A DNA stretch of 55,241 nt from JBIOUF01 sp044866695 (GCA_044866695.1 JBIOUF010000174.1:1-55241), one strand, 5' to 3'; shown: positions 1 through 7,790, counted from the first letter of the stretch. A program made the numbers and translations. The notes: generated from the sequence alone by a model not told the origin.

Positions 1-13
1 CGCGGGCCAACCA

Positions 14-40
14 CCCCTTCGCTCGTACCTCGCGAAGGGG
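14..40. terminator. Hairpin, probable terminator of a gene left of the window
   Basis: A perfect 9-bp stem, CCCCTTCGC at 14-22 and GCGAAGGGG at 32-40, encloses a 9-nt loop. There is no T-run after it, which is common for actinobacterial terminators. It lies downstream of whatever gene ends at the left edge and upstream of the repeat array at 135-198. No coding region is supported between 1 and 281. Confidence 0.5.
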
Positions 41-134
41 GCCAGTCCCATCCACGCACCCGCGCCGCCGCCCCGGTGCGGCGTTCCGGCCCGCCGAGCG
101 GCCAGATGTCCTCACGACGCCGAGCCACCCATCC

Positions 135-198
135 TGGTGGGTCGAGCCGTCAGTGTTGGTGGGTCGAGCCGTCAGTCTTGGCGGGTCGAGCCGTCCAG
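135..198. repeat. 22-bp tandem repeat array, about three units
   Basis: Units begin at 135, 157 and 179 with a 22-bp period and share the core GGTCGAGCCGTCAGT. The third unit is incomplete and diverged (GGCGGGTCGAGCCGTCC). The same unit occurs at 12615-12711 and 49409-49480. It lies beyond the stop codon of the DUF4235 gene, in the 281-bp stretch that otherwise holds only the hairpin at 14-40. No open frame with coding character runs through it. Confidence 0.85.
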
Positions 199-281
199 GA
201 GGGCCGGGAGTCGTCTCGTGTAGTCCGGGGGACTGGCTTTGCGGGCTCTGCCCGGCTCGGGCGGCCGTCGTGGATCCGACC

Positions 282-554
282 TCAGCCGGTGAGCGCGGGT
301 TTCTTGCCGGCCGCCCGGTGCCGGGCGGCGGCGGCCAGCCTCCGGTCGACGAACAGCCGCGCCATGCCGACCGCGGCGCCGGTCAGCACGGCGAAGAGCA
401 CCGCCTCGCGAATGGCCACGTCGGGGTCGGCGGGGTCGCTGGGCGGCTTGCGGCCCGAGCCCAGCCGCCAGGTGGCGTCCACCGCCTTCTTGGCCAGGGC
501 GCCGGACACCAGCATTCCGAGGACCTGCACGACGGTCTTCGACGTTCCGGCCAC
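282..554 (-). CDS. DUF4235 family membrane-associated protein
   Basis: A 90-residue protein of the DUF4235 family, which has no known reaction. The N-terminal half (VVQVLGMLVSGALAKKAVD) and a middle segment (EAVLFAVLTGAAVGMARLFV) are hydrophobic, consistent with two short membrane helices. The C-terminus is basic (RRLAAAARHRAAGKK). The GTG at 554 is chosen because a strong AGGAGG site sits five bases upstream. A longer in-frame start at 668 would add low-complexity Arg/Pro sequence and overlap the neighbouring gene. It shares the minus strand with the DUF3093 gene, with a gap of about 94 bp. Confidence 0.82.
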   Translation of the reverse strand: MAGTSKTVVQVLGMLVSGALAKKAVDATWRLGSGRKPPSDPADPDVAIREAVLFAVLTGAAVGMARLFVDRRLAAAARHRAAGKKPALTG

Positions 555-648
555 AGGGACCTCCTCGCGCGCGGCTGCGGTCCCCGCACAGTCTGCCAAA
601 CCCCTCGGGGGACCGGTGGCAGCGTGGGGGCGCCGGAGGCGCCGGTGG

Positions 649-1170
649 TCACGCCTCGGCGGCGCCATGGGCGGTGATCGCGTCGTCGATGGCGGCGGCC
701 AACGGGCCCGGGTGCCGCGTCGACACCAGCCAGTACGGCGTCGGGTCGTCGGGGTCCACCACCTTGACCCGGACCGACCCGCGCACGTAGGGCCGCACCA
801 GCAGGTACGCGCGCGCGTCAGCGTCGGGCCCGAGCGCCCGGCGGGTGGCGTCGTGCCCGAGCGCCTCGGGACCGGCCAGGGCGGTCACCGGGATCCGGGC
901 CCGCCCCGCGACCAGATGGCCGTCGCCGACCACCACCGTCGCGGCGCCGTACCCCGCCAGGACGGCCACCGTCACCGCGGCCAGCCCCCCGGCTGCGGCG
1001 AACGCGACCGAGGCGGGCAGCGCGACCAGGAACGCGAGCAGCATCGAGGCCAGGAGCATCGTCGCCAGGGCCCACCACCGCAGCGGCACCGCGAGCCGCT
1101 CGGCGTAGCCGACGCCATGCCCCCCGGGCCCTCCGGGCCCCGCGGCGCGGTCGCTGGCGGGTCCGCTCAC
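649..1170 (-). CDS. DUF3093 domain membrane protein
   Basis: About 173 residues. It carries the family signature YAERLAVPLRWWALA near the N-terminus, followed by two hydrophobic segments (around LLASMLLAFLVALPASVAFAAAGGLAAVTVAVLAGYGA) and a soluble C-terminal domain ending at the stop at 649. Function is unknown. Actinobacteria commonly keep this gene divergent from dut, as here. The start is uncertain: GTG at 1170 has a -10-like CAGGAT seven bases upstream, which would suit a leaderless message, and GTG at 1197 gives a longer 182-residue form. No Shine-Dalgarno site is evident for either. Confidence 0.85.
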   Translation of the reverse strand: MSGPASDRAAGPGGPGGHGVGYAERLAVPLRWWALATMLLASMLLAFLVALPASVAFAAAGGLAAVTVAVLAGYGAATVVVGDGHLVAGRARIPVTALAGPEALGHDATRRALGPDADARAYLLVRPYVRGSVRVKVVDPDDPTPYWLVSTRHPGPLAAAIDDAITAHGAAEA

Positions 1171-1230
1171 GCGCCCGATCCTGTCATCTGGACGCACCGA
1201 CGCGCCGGTGCCGGCGGCCGGACGGGTGCG

Positions 1231-1236
1231 TAGGCT
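1231..1236 (+). promoter_or_regulatory. -10 box of dut, probable leaderless promoter
   Basis: TAGGCT lies eight bases before the ATG at 1245 and fits the actinobacterial TANNNT -10 element. There is no ribosome binding site between it and the ATG. Transcription is therefore expected to begin at or next to the start codon. Confidence 0.55.
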
Positions 1237-1244
1237 CCGGTGTC

Positions 1245-1778
1245 ATGGCCGTGCCGAGAGACGACGCAGCCGGCGGCAGGCTCGTCGAGACCGAGGGGGT
1301 CGACCCGGTGGACGCCGTGGACGTGCTGGTCCGCCGGCTGGACGAGGCGCTCGGGCTGCCGGCCTATGCCCATCCCGGCGACGCCGGCGCGGACCTGGCG
1401 ACCACCATCGACGTGACCTTGGCGCCGGGGGAGCGGGCGATGGTGCCGACCGGGATCAGTCTGGCGCTCCCCGACGGGTACGTCGCGCTCGTGCACCCGC
1501 GGTCCGGTCTGGCAGCGCGCTGCGGGGTCTCGATCGTGAACGCCCCGGGCACCGTGGACGCGGGCTACCGCGGTGAGGTCACCGTGCTGCTGGTCAACCT
1601 CGACCCCACCGAGTCGGTCACGCTGCGACGTGGCGACCGGATCGCCCAGCTGGTCCTGCAGAAGGTGTCGCGGGCCCGGTTCGTCGAGGTGGACGCGCTG
1701 CCGGTCTCGGCCCGGGCCGCGGGTGGCTACGGTTCGACCGGCGGCTTCTCCGCCGCCCGCTCCGGGGAGCCGGCGTGA
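1245..1778 (+). CDS. dut: Deoxyuridine 5'-triphosphate nucleotidohydrolase (dUTPase)
   Basis: Hydrolyses dUTP to dUMP and diphosphate, keeping uracil out of DNA and feeding dTMP synthesis. The trimeric dUTPase motifs are in order: GDAGADL, HPRSGLAARCG, NAPGTVDAGYRGE, RGDRIAQLVLQ and the C-terminal glycine-rich lid GGYGSTGGFS. At 177 residues it is about 20 longer than the usual ~150, all at the N-terminus. The ATG at 1245 is kept because of the leaderless -10 upstream. An in-frame GTG at 1308 preceded by a GAGGGGG site would give the normal length and cannot be excluded. It overlaps the next gene by four bases (GTGA). Confidence 0.96.
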   Translation: MAVPRDDAAGGRLVETEGVDPVDAVDVLVRRLDEALGLPAYAHPGDAGADLATTIDVTLAPGERAMVPTGISLALPDGYVALVHPRSGLAARCGVSIVNAPGTVDAGYRGEVTVLLVNLDPTESVTLRRGDRIAQLVLQKVSRARFVEVDALPVSARAAGGYGSTGGFSAARSGEPA

Positions 1779-2446
1779 GGCTGCGTCGGAAGCGTCCCGG
1801 CGAGCCGGGTCCGGAGAACGCCGGTCCCGAGCGAGCCGACGCCGGCGCCGAGGCGGGTGCCGGGTCCGAGGTCACCGACGACCCGCGCTCCCGGGGCCCC
1901 TGGGACGAGTCCGAGGTCGACGTGCCGGAGGAGAACCGGCTGCACCTCGGCGGCCTGGTGGTCACGGGACGCGAAGGGCTCGAGGTCCGGCTCCAGGTCG
2001 ACGAGGCCTCTGGGCAGGTAGCCGCGGTGCTCCTGGTCGCGGAGGACGGGGCGGTCGAGCTGCGCCCCTTCGCCGCCCCGCGCCACGAGGACCTCTGGGA
2101 CGACGTCCGTCGCCAGATCGCCGCGGAGACGGCCCGCCGCGGCGGCACCGCGACCGAGGTGGAGGGCCCGTACGGCCCCGCGCTGTCGGTGCTGATGACC
2201 GGCCGCACCCCCGACGGCAAGGCGGTCACCCAGCCCTCGCTGGTGCTCGGCATCTCCGGTCCACGCTGGCTGCTGCGCGCCACCCTGCTCGGCCGGCCGG
2301 CCGTGCAGTACGCCGATGACGGGCTGCTCGAGTCCGCGGTGCGCGACGTCGTCGTGGTCCGCGGCAGCACCCCGATGCTGCCCGGTGAGGCCATCGGGCT
2401 CACCATGCCCGCCGGGGCCCGACCGGCCGACCCGTCCGACGCCTAG
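1775..2446 (+). CDS. DUF3710 domain protein
   Basis: A 223-residue cytosolic protein of the actinobacterial DUF3710 family, of unknown function. The first ~45 residues are charged and low in complexity. The conserved domain follows (NRLHLGGLVVTGREGLEVRL ... GPRWLLRATLLGRPAV). The GTG start overlaps the dut stop (GTGA), so translation is probably coupled. The same dut-DUF3710-OB-DUF3159 order is known in mycobacteria (established knowledge), which suggests a conserved but unsolved link to nucleotide or DNA metabolism. Confidence 0.9.
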   Translation: MRLRRKRPGEPGPENAGPERADAGAEAGAGSEVTDDPRSRGPWDESEVDVPEENRLHLGGLVVTGREGLEVRLQVDEASGQVAAVLLVAEDGAVELRPFAAPRHEDLWDDVRRQIAAETARRGGTATEVEGPYGPALSVLMTGRTPDGKAVTQPSLVLGISGPRWLLRATLLGRPAVQYADDGLLESAVRDVVVVRGSTPMLPGEAIGLTMPAGARPADPSDA

Positions 2447-2564
2447 CGTGGCGCGGCGGTCGACCCCTGCGACAGGCTGGGAACCACCGGGCGAGCCGCT
2501 GGGCGAGCCCGAGCAGACACCCCGGGGACCCGGGCTGGGACGGCGCGCGGGCTGCTGTACCCGA

Positions 2565-2653
2565 CGCTGGTCGAGGAGCCGAAGCGTTGGACGGTTTGAA
2601 GTCCCGACTCGGGCTGAGGAGCGAGCTTGCGAGCCTCACGAAGCCGACCAGCG
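2565..2653. repeat. Imperfect hairpin element bounded by CGCTGGTCG / CGACCAGCG
   Basis: A 9-bp perfect inverted repeat (CGCTGGTCG at 2565-2573, CGACCAGCG at 2645-2653) bounds a segment. Its right half contains GAGGAGCGAGCTTGCGAGC, the same core seen in the dispersed hairpin family at 7743-7790 and, in reverse orientation, at 17114-17157. It looks like a diverged member of that family. It may act as a terminator for the dut-DUF3710 pair. Confidence 0.55.
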
Positions 2654-2683
2654 GGAGGGTGACAGTGTCCCAGCCCCGGGGTG

Positions 2684-2725
2684 CCGGTGGTTTCGAGGCT
2701 CGCAGGCTCGCACCTCAACCACCGG
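2684..2725. repeat. Dispersed 42-bp hairpin element (CCGGTGGTT family)
   Basis: Perfect 9-bp arms CCGGTGGTT (2684-2692) and AACCACCGG (2717-2725) enclose a partly self-complementary core containing CTCGCAGGCTCG. Closely similar elements lie at 7743-7790 and 17114-17157. All are intergenic or at the very end of a gene. Confidence 0.8.
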
Positions 2726-2787
2726 GACCCGCAGTTCGACCGCCGGGACCCGTCTTCAGACCTCACCCGCGGCACACCTGCCGCGGC

Positions 2788-2793
2788 TACGCT
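2788..2793 (+). promoter_or_regulatory. -10 box, leaderless promoter of the OB-fold gene
   Basis: TACGCT is exactly six bases from the ATG at 2800, the ideal spacing for a transcript starting on the A of the start codon. There is no Shine-Dalgarno site. Confidence 0.65.
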
Positions 2794-2799
2794 GGTGGC

Positions 2800-3165
2800 A
2801 TGGCAGACGTCAGGACCCGGCTGCGGCAGAGCCTCCACCGGTGGGCCAGCAGCGAGTCGATCGAGGCGCAGGAGCTGCGCGACACCAGCGTGAAGGCCGG
2901 GTGCTGCCCCGTCGCGGAGACCGAGGACAGGGAGCGGGTGACCCTGCAGGGCACTCTGCGCACCGTCACGCTGCGCCCCCGAGGCGGCGTGCCCGCCCTG
3001 GAGGCCGAGCTGTACGACGGCACCGGGCTGATCACCCTGGTCTGGCTGGGTCGGCGGCGCATCTCCGGCGTCCAGCCCGGCCGCGCGGTCAAGGTCGAGG
3101 GTCGCGTCGGCGTCCAAGACGGCGTCCGGCTGATGTACAACCCGCGCTACGAGCTGAGGCCGTGA
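2800..3165 (+). CDS. OB-fold nucleic-acid-binding domain protein
   Basis: A 121-residue protein whose central and C-terminal part (VTLQGTLRTVTLRP ... AELYDGTGLITLVWLGRRRISGVQPGRAVKVEGRVG) is an OB-fold of the tRNA-anticodon/RecG-wedge-like type, so it probably binds single-stranded nucleic acid. A role is not established. The ATG at 2800 is fixed by the leaderless -10 six bases upstream. A longer in-frame start at 2587 would run through the hairpin repeats and is rejected. The gene overlaps the DUF3159 gene by four bases (GTGA), implying one transcript and coupled translation. Mycobacterial genomes keep the same pair beside dut. Confidence 0.88.
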   Translation: MADVRTRLRQSLHRWASSESIEAQELRDTSVKAGCCPVAETEDRERVTLQGTLRTVTLRPRGGVPALEAELYDGTGLITLVWLGRRRISGVQPGRAVKVEGRVGVQDGVRLMYNPRYELRP

Positions 3166-3941
3166 GCGCGCCCGACGCCTCGACCGCCGACCGGCCGGAG
3201 AGCCGCGGTCTGCCCGGGGAGGCGGAGCACAGGCCCGCCCGCCACCCGGTGGACCAGGAGACCGTCGAGGCGGTGGTGCGCAGCCAGATGGCCCGCGCGC
3301 TGGGCGGCCGCCGCGGCATGGCCGAGGCCGCCACGCCGACGATCTGCTTCACCGCCACCTACGTGACCACCAAGGACGTCCGCCTGGCCATCTCGGTCAG
3401 CCTCGGTGCCGCCGGGCTGCTGCTCGCGCTCCGGCTGCTGCAGCGGAGCACGGTGCAGTTCGTGCTGAACAGCGTGCTCGGCATCGGGGTGGGCTGCTTC
3501 TTCGTCTGGCTCGGCGGCCGCAACGGCGGCGACGCCGACCAGCAGGCGCTGGCCTACTTCCTGCCCGGGCTGATCTACAACGCCGGGTACGCCGTGGTGA
3601 TGGTGCTCAGCATCCTGGCCACCTGGCCGGTCGTGGGGTTCATGGTCGGCTCGGTCGCCGGCGACCCGACGGAATGGCATCGCGACCCCCAGGTGGTCCG
3701 GCTGTGCCGCACCCTCACCTGGGTCCTCGTGGTGCCGTGCCTGCTGCGGGTCGCCGTGCAGGTCCCCATCTACGTCGCCGGACGACAGGCGGAGAACGCC
3801 GAGTCGTACGTGGCCGCCCTGGGGGTCGCGAAGCTGGCCATGGGCTGGCCGCTGCAGCTGTCCGCCTTCGCGGTCATGGTGTGGCTGCTGGCCCGCAACC
3901 GGATCCCGGTGCGGTCCGACGGCGGCGTCGCCCCCGCCTGA
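3162..3941 (+). CDS. DUF3159 family integral membrane protein
   Basis: A 259-residue protein with a hydrophilic N-terminus of ~55 residues. At least five hydrophobic segments follow, for example DVRLAISVSLGAAGLLLALRLL, VLNSVLGIGVGCFFVWLGG, LPGLIYNAGYAVVMVLSIL and WPLQLSAFAVMVWLLA. It matches the actinobacterial DUF3159 family of unknown function. The GTG start overlaps the stop of the OB-fold gene (GTGA). It converges on the TrkA-type gene at 4134. A transport role is possible given the potassium-channel regulators next door, but this is inference from context. Confidence 0.87.
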   Translation: MSAPDASTADRPESRGLPGEAEHRPARHPVDQETVEAVVRSQMARALGGRRGMAEAATPTICFTATYVTTKDVRLAISVSLGAAGLLLALRLLQRSTVQFVLNSVLGIGVGCFFVWLGGRNGGDADQQALAYFLPGLIYNAGYAVVMVLSILATWPVVGFMVGSVAGDPTEWHRDPQVVRLCRTLTWVLVVPCLLRVAVQVPIYVAGRQAENAESYVAALGVAKLAMGWPLQLSAFAVMVWLLARNRIPVRSDGGVAPA

Positions 3942-4017
3942 GCACTGGCGAGGCCGACTCACCGTTCGCGCGGCCCGCGCGACGGTCGGCGCCCGAGCCG
4001 CCGGCGGCTGCCTGGAC

Positions 4018-4080
4018 GGCGAGTCGGCGCATCCGCAGGAGAGGGCGCTGCGCGCCGCGGGGCAGATCCGCCGACTCGCC
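4018..4080. repeat. 12-bp perfect inverted repeat with 39-bp loop
   Basis: GGCGAGTCGGCG at 4018-4029 pairs with CGCCGACTCGCC at 4069-4080. The left arm runs into CGAGTCGGCGCATCC, a word that also occurs (reverse strand) in the first unit of the array at 29321-29468. It lies between the convergent DUF3159 and TrkA genes. Confidence 0.7.
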
Positions 4081-4102
4081 GGGCAGCCGGCTTCGCCGGC
4101 TC

Positions 4103-4144
4103 GGCACCCGTAGCCGGCTCGCAGGCTCGCCGGCTACGGGTGCC
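4103..4144. terminator. Bidirectional hairpin between convergent genes
   Basis: A perfect 15-bp stem, GGCACCCGTAGCCGG at 4103-4117 and CCGGCTACGGGTGCC at 4130-4144, encloses a 12-nt loop. It sits between the stop of DUF3159 (3941) and includes the stop codon of the TrkA-type gene (4134-4136). It would work as a terminator on both strands. Confidence 0.7.
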
Positions 4145-4814
4145 GGTCCACCCCACGCGGGCTGAGCAGCGTGGCCAGCTCGGGCTCGGCCTCGGGGGAG
4201 GACACGAACAGCAGCTCGTCGCCGACCTCGATGGGCTGCTCGGGGTCGGGGGTGTAGACCATGCCGTCGCGCAGGATCGTGACCAGGGAGCAGTTCTCGG
4301 GGAAGGGGATCAGGCCGACCGGCTTGCCGATGTACGGCGAGTCCTGCGGGAGCGTCATCTCGACCAGGTCCGCGTTGCCCTGCCGGAACGTGAACAGCCG
4401 GACCACGTCGCCGATCGTGACCGCCTCCTCGACCAGGGCGGACATGATCCGCGGCGTGGAGACGTTGACGTCCACGCCCCAGGCCTCGGTGAACAGCCAC
4501 TCGTTGTTGGGGTGGTTCACCCGGCCGACGGTGCGCGGCACCGCGAACTCGGTCTTGGCCAGCAGGGAGGTGACCAGGTTGACCTTGTCGTCGCCGGTCG
4601 CGGCGATCGCGACGTCGCAGGTCTCCAGGTGCGCCTCCTCCAGCGAGGACAGCTCGCAGGAGTCGGCCAGCAGCCACTCCGCCGCGGGCACGCGCTCGGG
4701 ATGGATCGCCTCCGGGTTCTTGTCGATGAGCAGGACGACGTGGCCGTTCTCGATGAGCTCGCGGGCGATGGACCGCCCGACCGCTCCTGCTCCTGCGATG
4801 GCGACTCTCATCAC
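4134..4814 (-). CDS. ceoC: TrkA-family (RCK) potassium uptake regulator, CeoC-like
   Basis: A peripheral regulator of Trk/Ktr-type potassium uptake that senses NAD(H) or nucleotides. The N-terminal Rossmann RCK_N domain starts with the dinucleotide-binding loop VAIAGAGAVGRSIA and has an acidic strand end (VVLLIDKN). An RCK_C domain fills residues ~140-220 (LPQDSPYIGKPVGLIPFPENC). At 226 residues it has the single RCK_N + RCK_C unit of the actinobacterial Ceo proteins. It overlaps the upstream ceoB-like gene by four bases (GTGA; an ATG follows directly at 4811). The two are expected to act as a pair. No channel subunit gene is visible beside them, but the APC permease at 5599 is divergent. Confidence 0.92.
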   Translation of the reverse strand: MMRVAIAGAGAVGRSIARELIENGHVVLLIDKNPEAIHPERVPAAEWLLADSCELSSLEEAHLETCDVAIAATGDDKVNLVTSLLAKTEFAVPRTVGRVNHPNNEWLFTEAWGVDVNVSTPRIMSALVEEAVTIGDVVRLFTFRQGNADLVEMTLPQDSPYIGKPVGLIPFPENCSLVTILRDGMVYTPDPEQPIEVGDELLFVSSPEAEPELATLLSPRGVDRHP

Positions 4815-5473
4815 TCGGCCTCCGGTCCGGAGTGGAACACCGCGTACACCTTCTCTGCCCGCTCCTCCCGCATCACCAGGTGCAGCAGGTCACCCTCCTG
4901 CAGCACCGTGTCCCGCTTGGGGATCATCCCCTCACCGAGCCGGTCGATCCAGGCGATCCGCGCGCCGGTGTCCTCCTGCAGCCGCACCGTCGGGATGCCC
5001 ACCCAGGCGTCGGCAACCATGATCGCGTCCAGCCGGATGGTTCCGCTGGGGTCCCGGAAGTCCGGCTCGGCCCCGGCGGGAAGCAGCCGGCGGATGATCT
5101 GGTCGGCGGTCCACCGGACCGTGGCGACCGTGCTGATCCCCAGCCGCTGGTAGACCTCGGCCCGGCCGGGGTCGTAGATGCGCGCGACCACCTGCTGGAT
5201 GCCGAAGGTCTCGCGGGCCACCCGGGCCGCGATGATGTTGGAGTTGTCGCCGCTGGAGACCGCTGCGAACGCGTCCGCGCCGTCGATGCCGGCCTTCTCC
5301 AGCACGTCCTGGTCGAACCCGATCCCGGTGACCTTGGTGCCGCTGAACGACGGCCCCAGCCGGCGGAACGCGTCGGGGTTGCTGTCGATCACCGAGACCG
5401 TGTGCTGCCGGTCCTCCAGACCCCGGGCCAGCGTGCTGCCCACCCGGCCACAGCCCATGATCACCACATGCAC
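4811..5473 (-). CDS. ceoB: TrkA-family (RCK) potassium uptake regulator, CeoB-like
   Basis: The 220-residue partner of the next gene: RCK_N with VVIMGCGRVGSTLARGL and acidic VSVIDSN, then an RCK_C domain (residues ~135-215, RLDAIMVADAWVGIPTVRLQ). The GTG at 5473 is chosen because a TAGCGT -10 lies seven bases upstream with no ribosome binding site, indicating a leaderless message. Overlap with ceoC suggests stoichiometric production of both. In M. tuberculosis, ceoB and ceoC lie next to an APC-family membrane protein, exactly as here (established synteny). Confidence 0.93.
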   Translation of the reverse strand: MHVVIMGCGRVGSTLARGLEDRQHTVSVIDSNPDAFRRLGPSFSGTKVTGIGFDQDVLEKAGIDGADAFAAVSSGDNSNIIAARVARETFGIQQVVARIYDPGRAEVYQRLGISTVATVRWTADQIIRRLLPAGAEPDFRDPSGTIRLDAIMVADAWVGIPTVRLQEDTGARIAWIDRLGEGMIPKRDTVLQEGDLLHLVMREERAEKVYAVFHSGPEAE

Positions 5474-5480
5474 GGCACAG

Positions 5481-5486
5481 ACGCTA
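5481..5486 (-). promoter_or_regulatory. -10 box, leaderless promoter of ceoB
   Basis: Read on the minus strand, TAGCGT ends seven bases before the GTG at 5473. It forms a divergent promoter pair with the APC permease promoter at 5585. Confidence 0.6.
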
Positions 5487-5584
5487 CACCGCGGCCGAGG
5501 TCCTCAGGCGCTCGTCGCGAGCGGTCCGCCGAGGCGCCGCCGCACGCTCCGCGAGGCGGGACGGGGTACGCCGGCCGGGGGGAC

Positions 5585-5590
5585 TAGCCT
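5585..5590 (+). promoter_or_regulatory. -10 box, leaderless promoter of the APC permease
   Basis: TAGCCT is followed by eight bases and the in-frame GTG at 5599. This argues against the TTG at 5590, which would lie within the -10 element. Confidence 0.6.
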
Positions 5591-5598
5591 TGCCAACC

Positions 5599-7662
5599 GT
5601 GGGTGTCGGCGACGTCTCCAAGCGGCTCATCCTGGGCCGCAAGCTGCGCTCCTCGCAGCTCGGCGAGACGCTGCTGCCGAAGCGCATCGCGCTGCCGGTG
5701 TTCGCCAGCGACGCGCTGTCGTCGGTGGCCTACGCCCCCCAGGAGATCTTCCTGATGCTGTCGCTGGCCGGGGTGTCCGCCTACGCCTACTCCTGGAAGG
5801 TCGGCATCGCCGTCGCCGTCGTGATGATCACCGTGGTGGCGTCGTACCGGCAGAACGTGCACGCCTACCCCAGCGGCGGCGGCGACTACGAGGTCGCCAC
5901 GGTCAACCTCGGCCCCACGGCCGGCGTGACGGTCGCCAGCGCCCTCCTCGTCGACTACGTCCTCACCGTCGCGGTCTCGGTCTCCTCCGCCATCGACAAC
6001 GCCAAGTCGGCCCTCCCGTTCATGCAGCAGCACGAGGCCACCTGGGCGTGCATCGTCGTCGCGGTGCTGGCCGCGATGAACCTGCGCGGCATCCGCGAGT
6101 CCGGGGCGTTCTTCGCCATCCCGACGTACGGGTTCATGGTGGCGATCCTCGGCATGGCCGTGGTCGGGATGTTCCGCTACCTCAACGGGACCCTGCCCCA
6201 GGTGGAGAGCGCCGACCTGGCCATCGAGCCCGACGACCGCTACGCCAGCCCGCTCGGCGGGATCATGCTGGTGTTCCTGCTGGCCCGGGCGTTCTCCTCG
6301 GGCTGCGCGGCGCTGACCGGCGTGGAGGCGATCTCCAACGGCGTGCCGGCGTTCCGCAAGCCCAAGAGCCGCAACGCCGCGACCACGTTGCTCATGCTGG
6401 GACTCATCTCGATCACGATGCTGATGAGCATCATCGTGCTGGCCGAGGAGATGGGCCTGCGCTACGTCGACACCGCGGACCTCGACCGGCTCACCTACGC
6501 CGACGGCTCGAGGCTTCCCGCGGACTACGAGCAGCACTCGGTGGTGTCGCAGCTGGCGCGCGCCGTCTTCGACGACGCGAACCTCGGGTTCTACTTCGTG
6601 GTCGCGATGACCGGCATCATCTTGGCGCTGGCTGCGAACACCGCCTTCAACGGCTTCCCGGTGCTGGGCTCGATCCTGGCCCAGGACGGGTACCTGCCCC
6701 GGCAGCTCGGCGCTCGCGGCGACCGGCTCGCGTACAGCAACGGCATCTTGATCCTCGCCGCCATGGCGATGGTGCTCATCGTCGCGTTCGACGCCGAGGT
6801 GACCCGGCTGATCCAGCTCTACATCGTCGGGGTGTTCGTCTCCTTCAACCTCAGCCAGCTGGGCATGATCCGGCACTGGACCCGCCACCTCAGAACCGAG
6901 ACCGACCCGGCGGTCCGGCGCCGGATGATGCGCTCCCGGGCGATCAACACCTTCGGGCTCGGGATGACCGCGGTCGTGCTGGTGGTCGTGCTGATCACCA
7001 AGTTCCTCGCCGGGGCCTGGATCGCGCTGACCGCGATGGCGGTGTTCTTCGTGATCATGAAGAGCATCCGCCGTCACTACGACAACGTCGGCCGGGAGCT
7101 CGAGATCCGCGACGAGGACCAGTTCCTGCCCACCCGCGTGCACGCCATGGTGCTGGTCTCCAAGGTGCACAAGCCGACGATGCGGGCACTGGCCTATGCC
7201 AAGGCGTCGCGACCCAACGTGCTCGAGGCGGTGATGGTGGCCACCGACCCGGTGACCCGCGACCAGATCCTGGAGGAGTGGGACCGGCGTGGCATCGAGG
7301 TGCCGCTGAAGGTGCTGGACTCGCCGTTCCGCGAGGTGATCCGGCCCATCGTGCAGTACGCGCGGGCCATCCGGCGCGCGAACCCGCGCGGGGTGGTCGC
7401 GGTGTTCATCCCCGAGTACGTCGTGGGCCGGTGGTGGGAGCAGCTGCTGCACAACCAGACCGCCCTGCGGCTCAAGGGACGGCTGCTGTTCACGCCGGGG
7501 GTCATGGTGACCTCCGTGCCCTACCAGCTCCGGTCCAGCACGCTGGCCGAGGAGCGCGCGGAACGCCAGGAGCAGCAGGTGCAGGCCGGCGACGTACGGC
7601 GAGGGGCCACGGCCAGCTGGACCCGCAGCAGCCGGCTCGAGCGCGAGCAGGAGCTCGAGTAG
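5599..7662 (+). CDS. APC superfamily permease, KimA-like
   Basis: A 687-residue integral membrane transporter. The N-terminal ~490 residues contain about twelve hydrophobic segments with APC-family features (FASDALSSVAYAPQEIF, YPSGGGDYEVATVNLG, LLVDYVLTVAVSVSSAI). A cytosolic C-terminal domain of ~190 residues (HAMVLVSKVHKPTMRALAYAK ...) resembles a USP-like fold. This two-part layout and size match KimA-type potassium/proton symporters. The divergent ceoB/ceoC regulators make potassium a plausible substrate, though amino acids cannot be excluded. The GTG at 5599 is preferred over the TTG at 5590 because the -10 TAGCCT ends at 5590. Transcription probably ends at the hairpin repeats at 7710-7790. 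Confidence 0.88.
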   Translation: MGVGDVSKRLILGRKLRSSQLGETLLPKRIALPVFASDALSSVAYAPQEIFLMLSLAGVSAYAYSWKVGIAVAVVMITVVASYRQNVHAYPSGGGDYEVATVNLGPTAGVTVASALLVDYVLTVAVSVSSAIDNAKSALPFMQQHEATWACIVVAVLAAMNLRGIRESGAFFAIPTYGFMVAILGMAVVGMFRYLNGTLPQVESADLAIEPDDRYASPLGGIMLVFLLARAFSSGCAALTGVEAISNGVPAFRKPKSRNAATTLLMLGLISITMLMSIIVLAEEMGLRYVDTADLDRLTYADGSRLPADYEQHSVVSQLARAVFDDANLGFYFVVAMTGIILALAANTAFNGFPVLGSILAQDGYLPRQLGARGDRLAYSNGILILAAMAMVLIVAFDAEVTRLIQLYIVGVFVSFNLSQLGMIRHWTRHLRTETDPAVRRRMMRSRAINTFGLGMTAVVLVVVLITKFLAGAWIALTAMAVFFVIMKSIRRHYDNVGRELEIRDEDQFLPTRVHAMVLVSKVHKPTMRALAYAKASRPNVLEAVMVATDPVTRDQILEEWDRRGIEVPLKVLDSPFREVIRPIVQYARAIRRANPRGVVAVFIPEYVVGRWWEQLLHNQTALRLKGRLLFTPGVMVTSVPYQLRSSTLAEERAERQEQQVQAGDVRRGATASWTRSSRLEREQELE

Positions 7663-7709
7663 CCCGCTCTCGCGGGCCCCGCAGTCGTGCTCGCGGTGCG
7701 CGCGGCCTC

Positions 7710-7790
7710 CTGGTGGTTGAGGAGGGCGAACCCGCGACCTCCCCGGTGGTTGAGGAGGGCGAGCTTGCGAGCCCGTCTCGAAACCACCCG
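7710..7790. repeat. Dispersed hairpin element, one full and one partial copy
   Basis: The full copy at 7743-7790 begins CCGGTGGTTGAGGAGGGCGA and ends GTCTCGAAACCACCCG. A partial copy of its left half starts near 7710 (TGGTGGTTGAGGAGGGCGA). It is the reverse orientation of the element at 17114-17157. Its position 50-130 bp after the permease stop suits a terminator. The remainder of the 7663-7929 gap holds the acn control region. Confidence 0.75.

Larger units (their letters stand above)
2447..2799. other. 353-bp intergenic region rich in inverted repeats
   Basis: This gap between DUF3710 and the OB-fold gene holds two hairpin elements (2565-2653 and 2684-2725) and the leaderless promoter of the OB-fold gene at 2788. 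Open frames crossing it are low-complexity Arg/Pro/Gly and carry no recognisable domain, so no gene is called. Confidence 0.7.

Noticed and set aside
2316..3161. Long frame joining DUF3710 and DUF3159 regions
   Set aside because: It runs out of frame through DUF3710, across hairpin repeats and through the OB-fold gene. The GTG at 3162 overlapping the OB-fold stop is the sensible start.
4018..4144. Insertion-sequence ends
   Set aside because: The inverted repeats are close together with no transposase frame or target duplication, so hairpin terminators or REP-like repeats are more likely.
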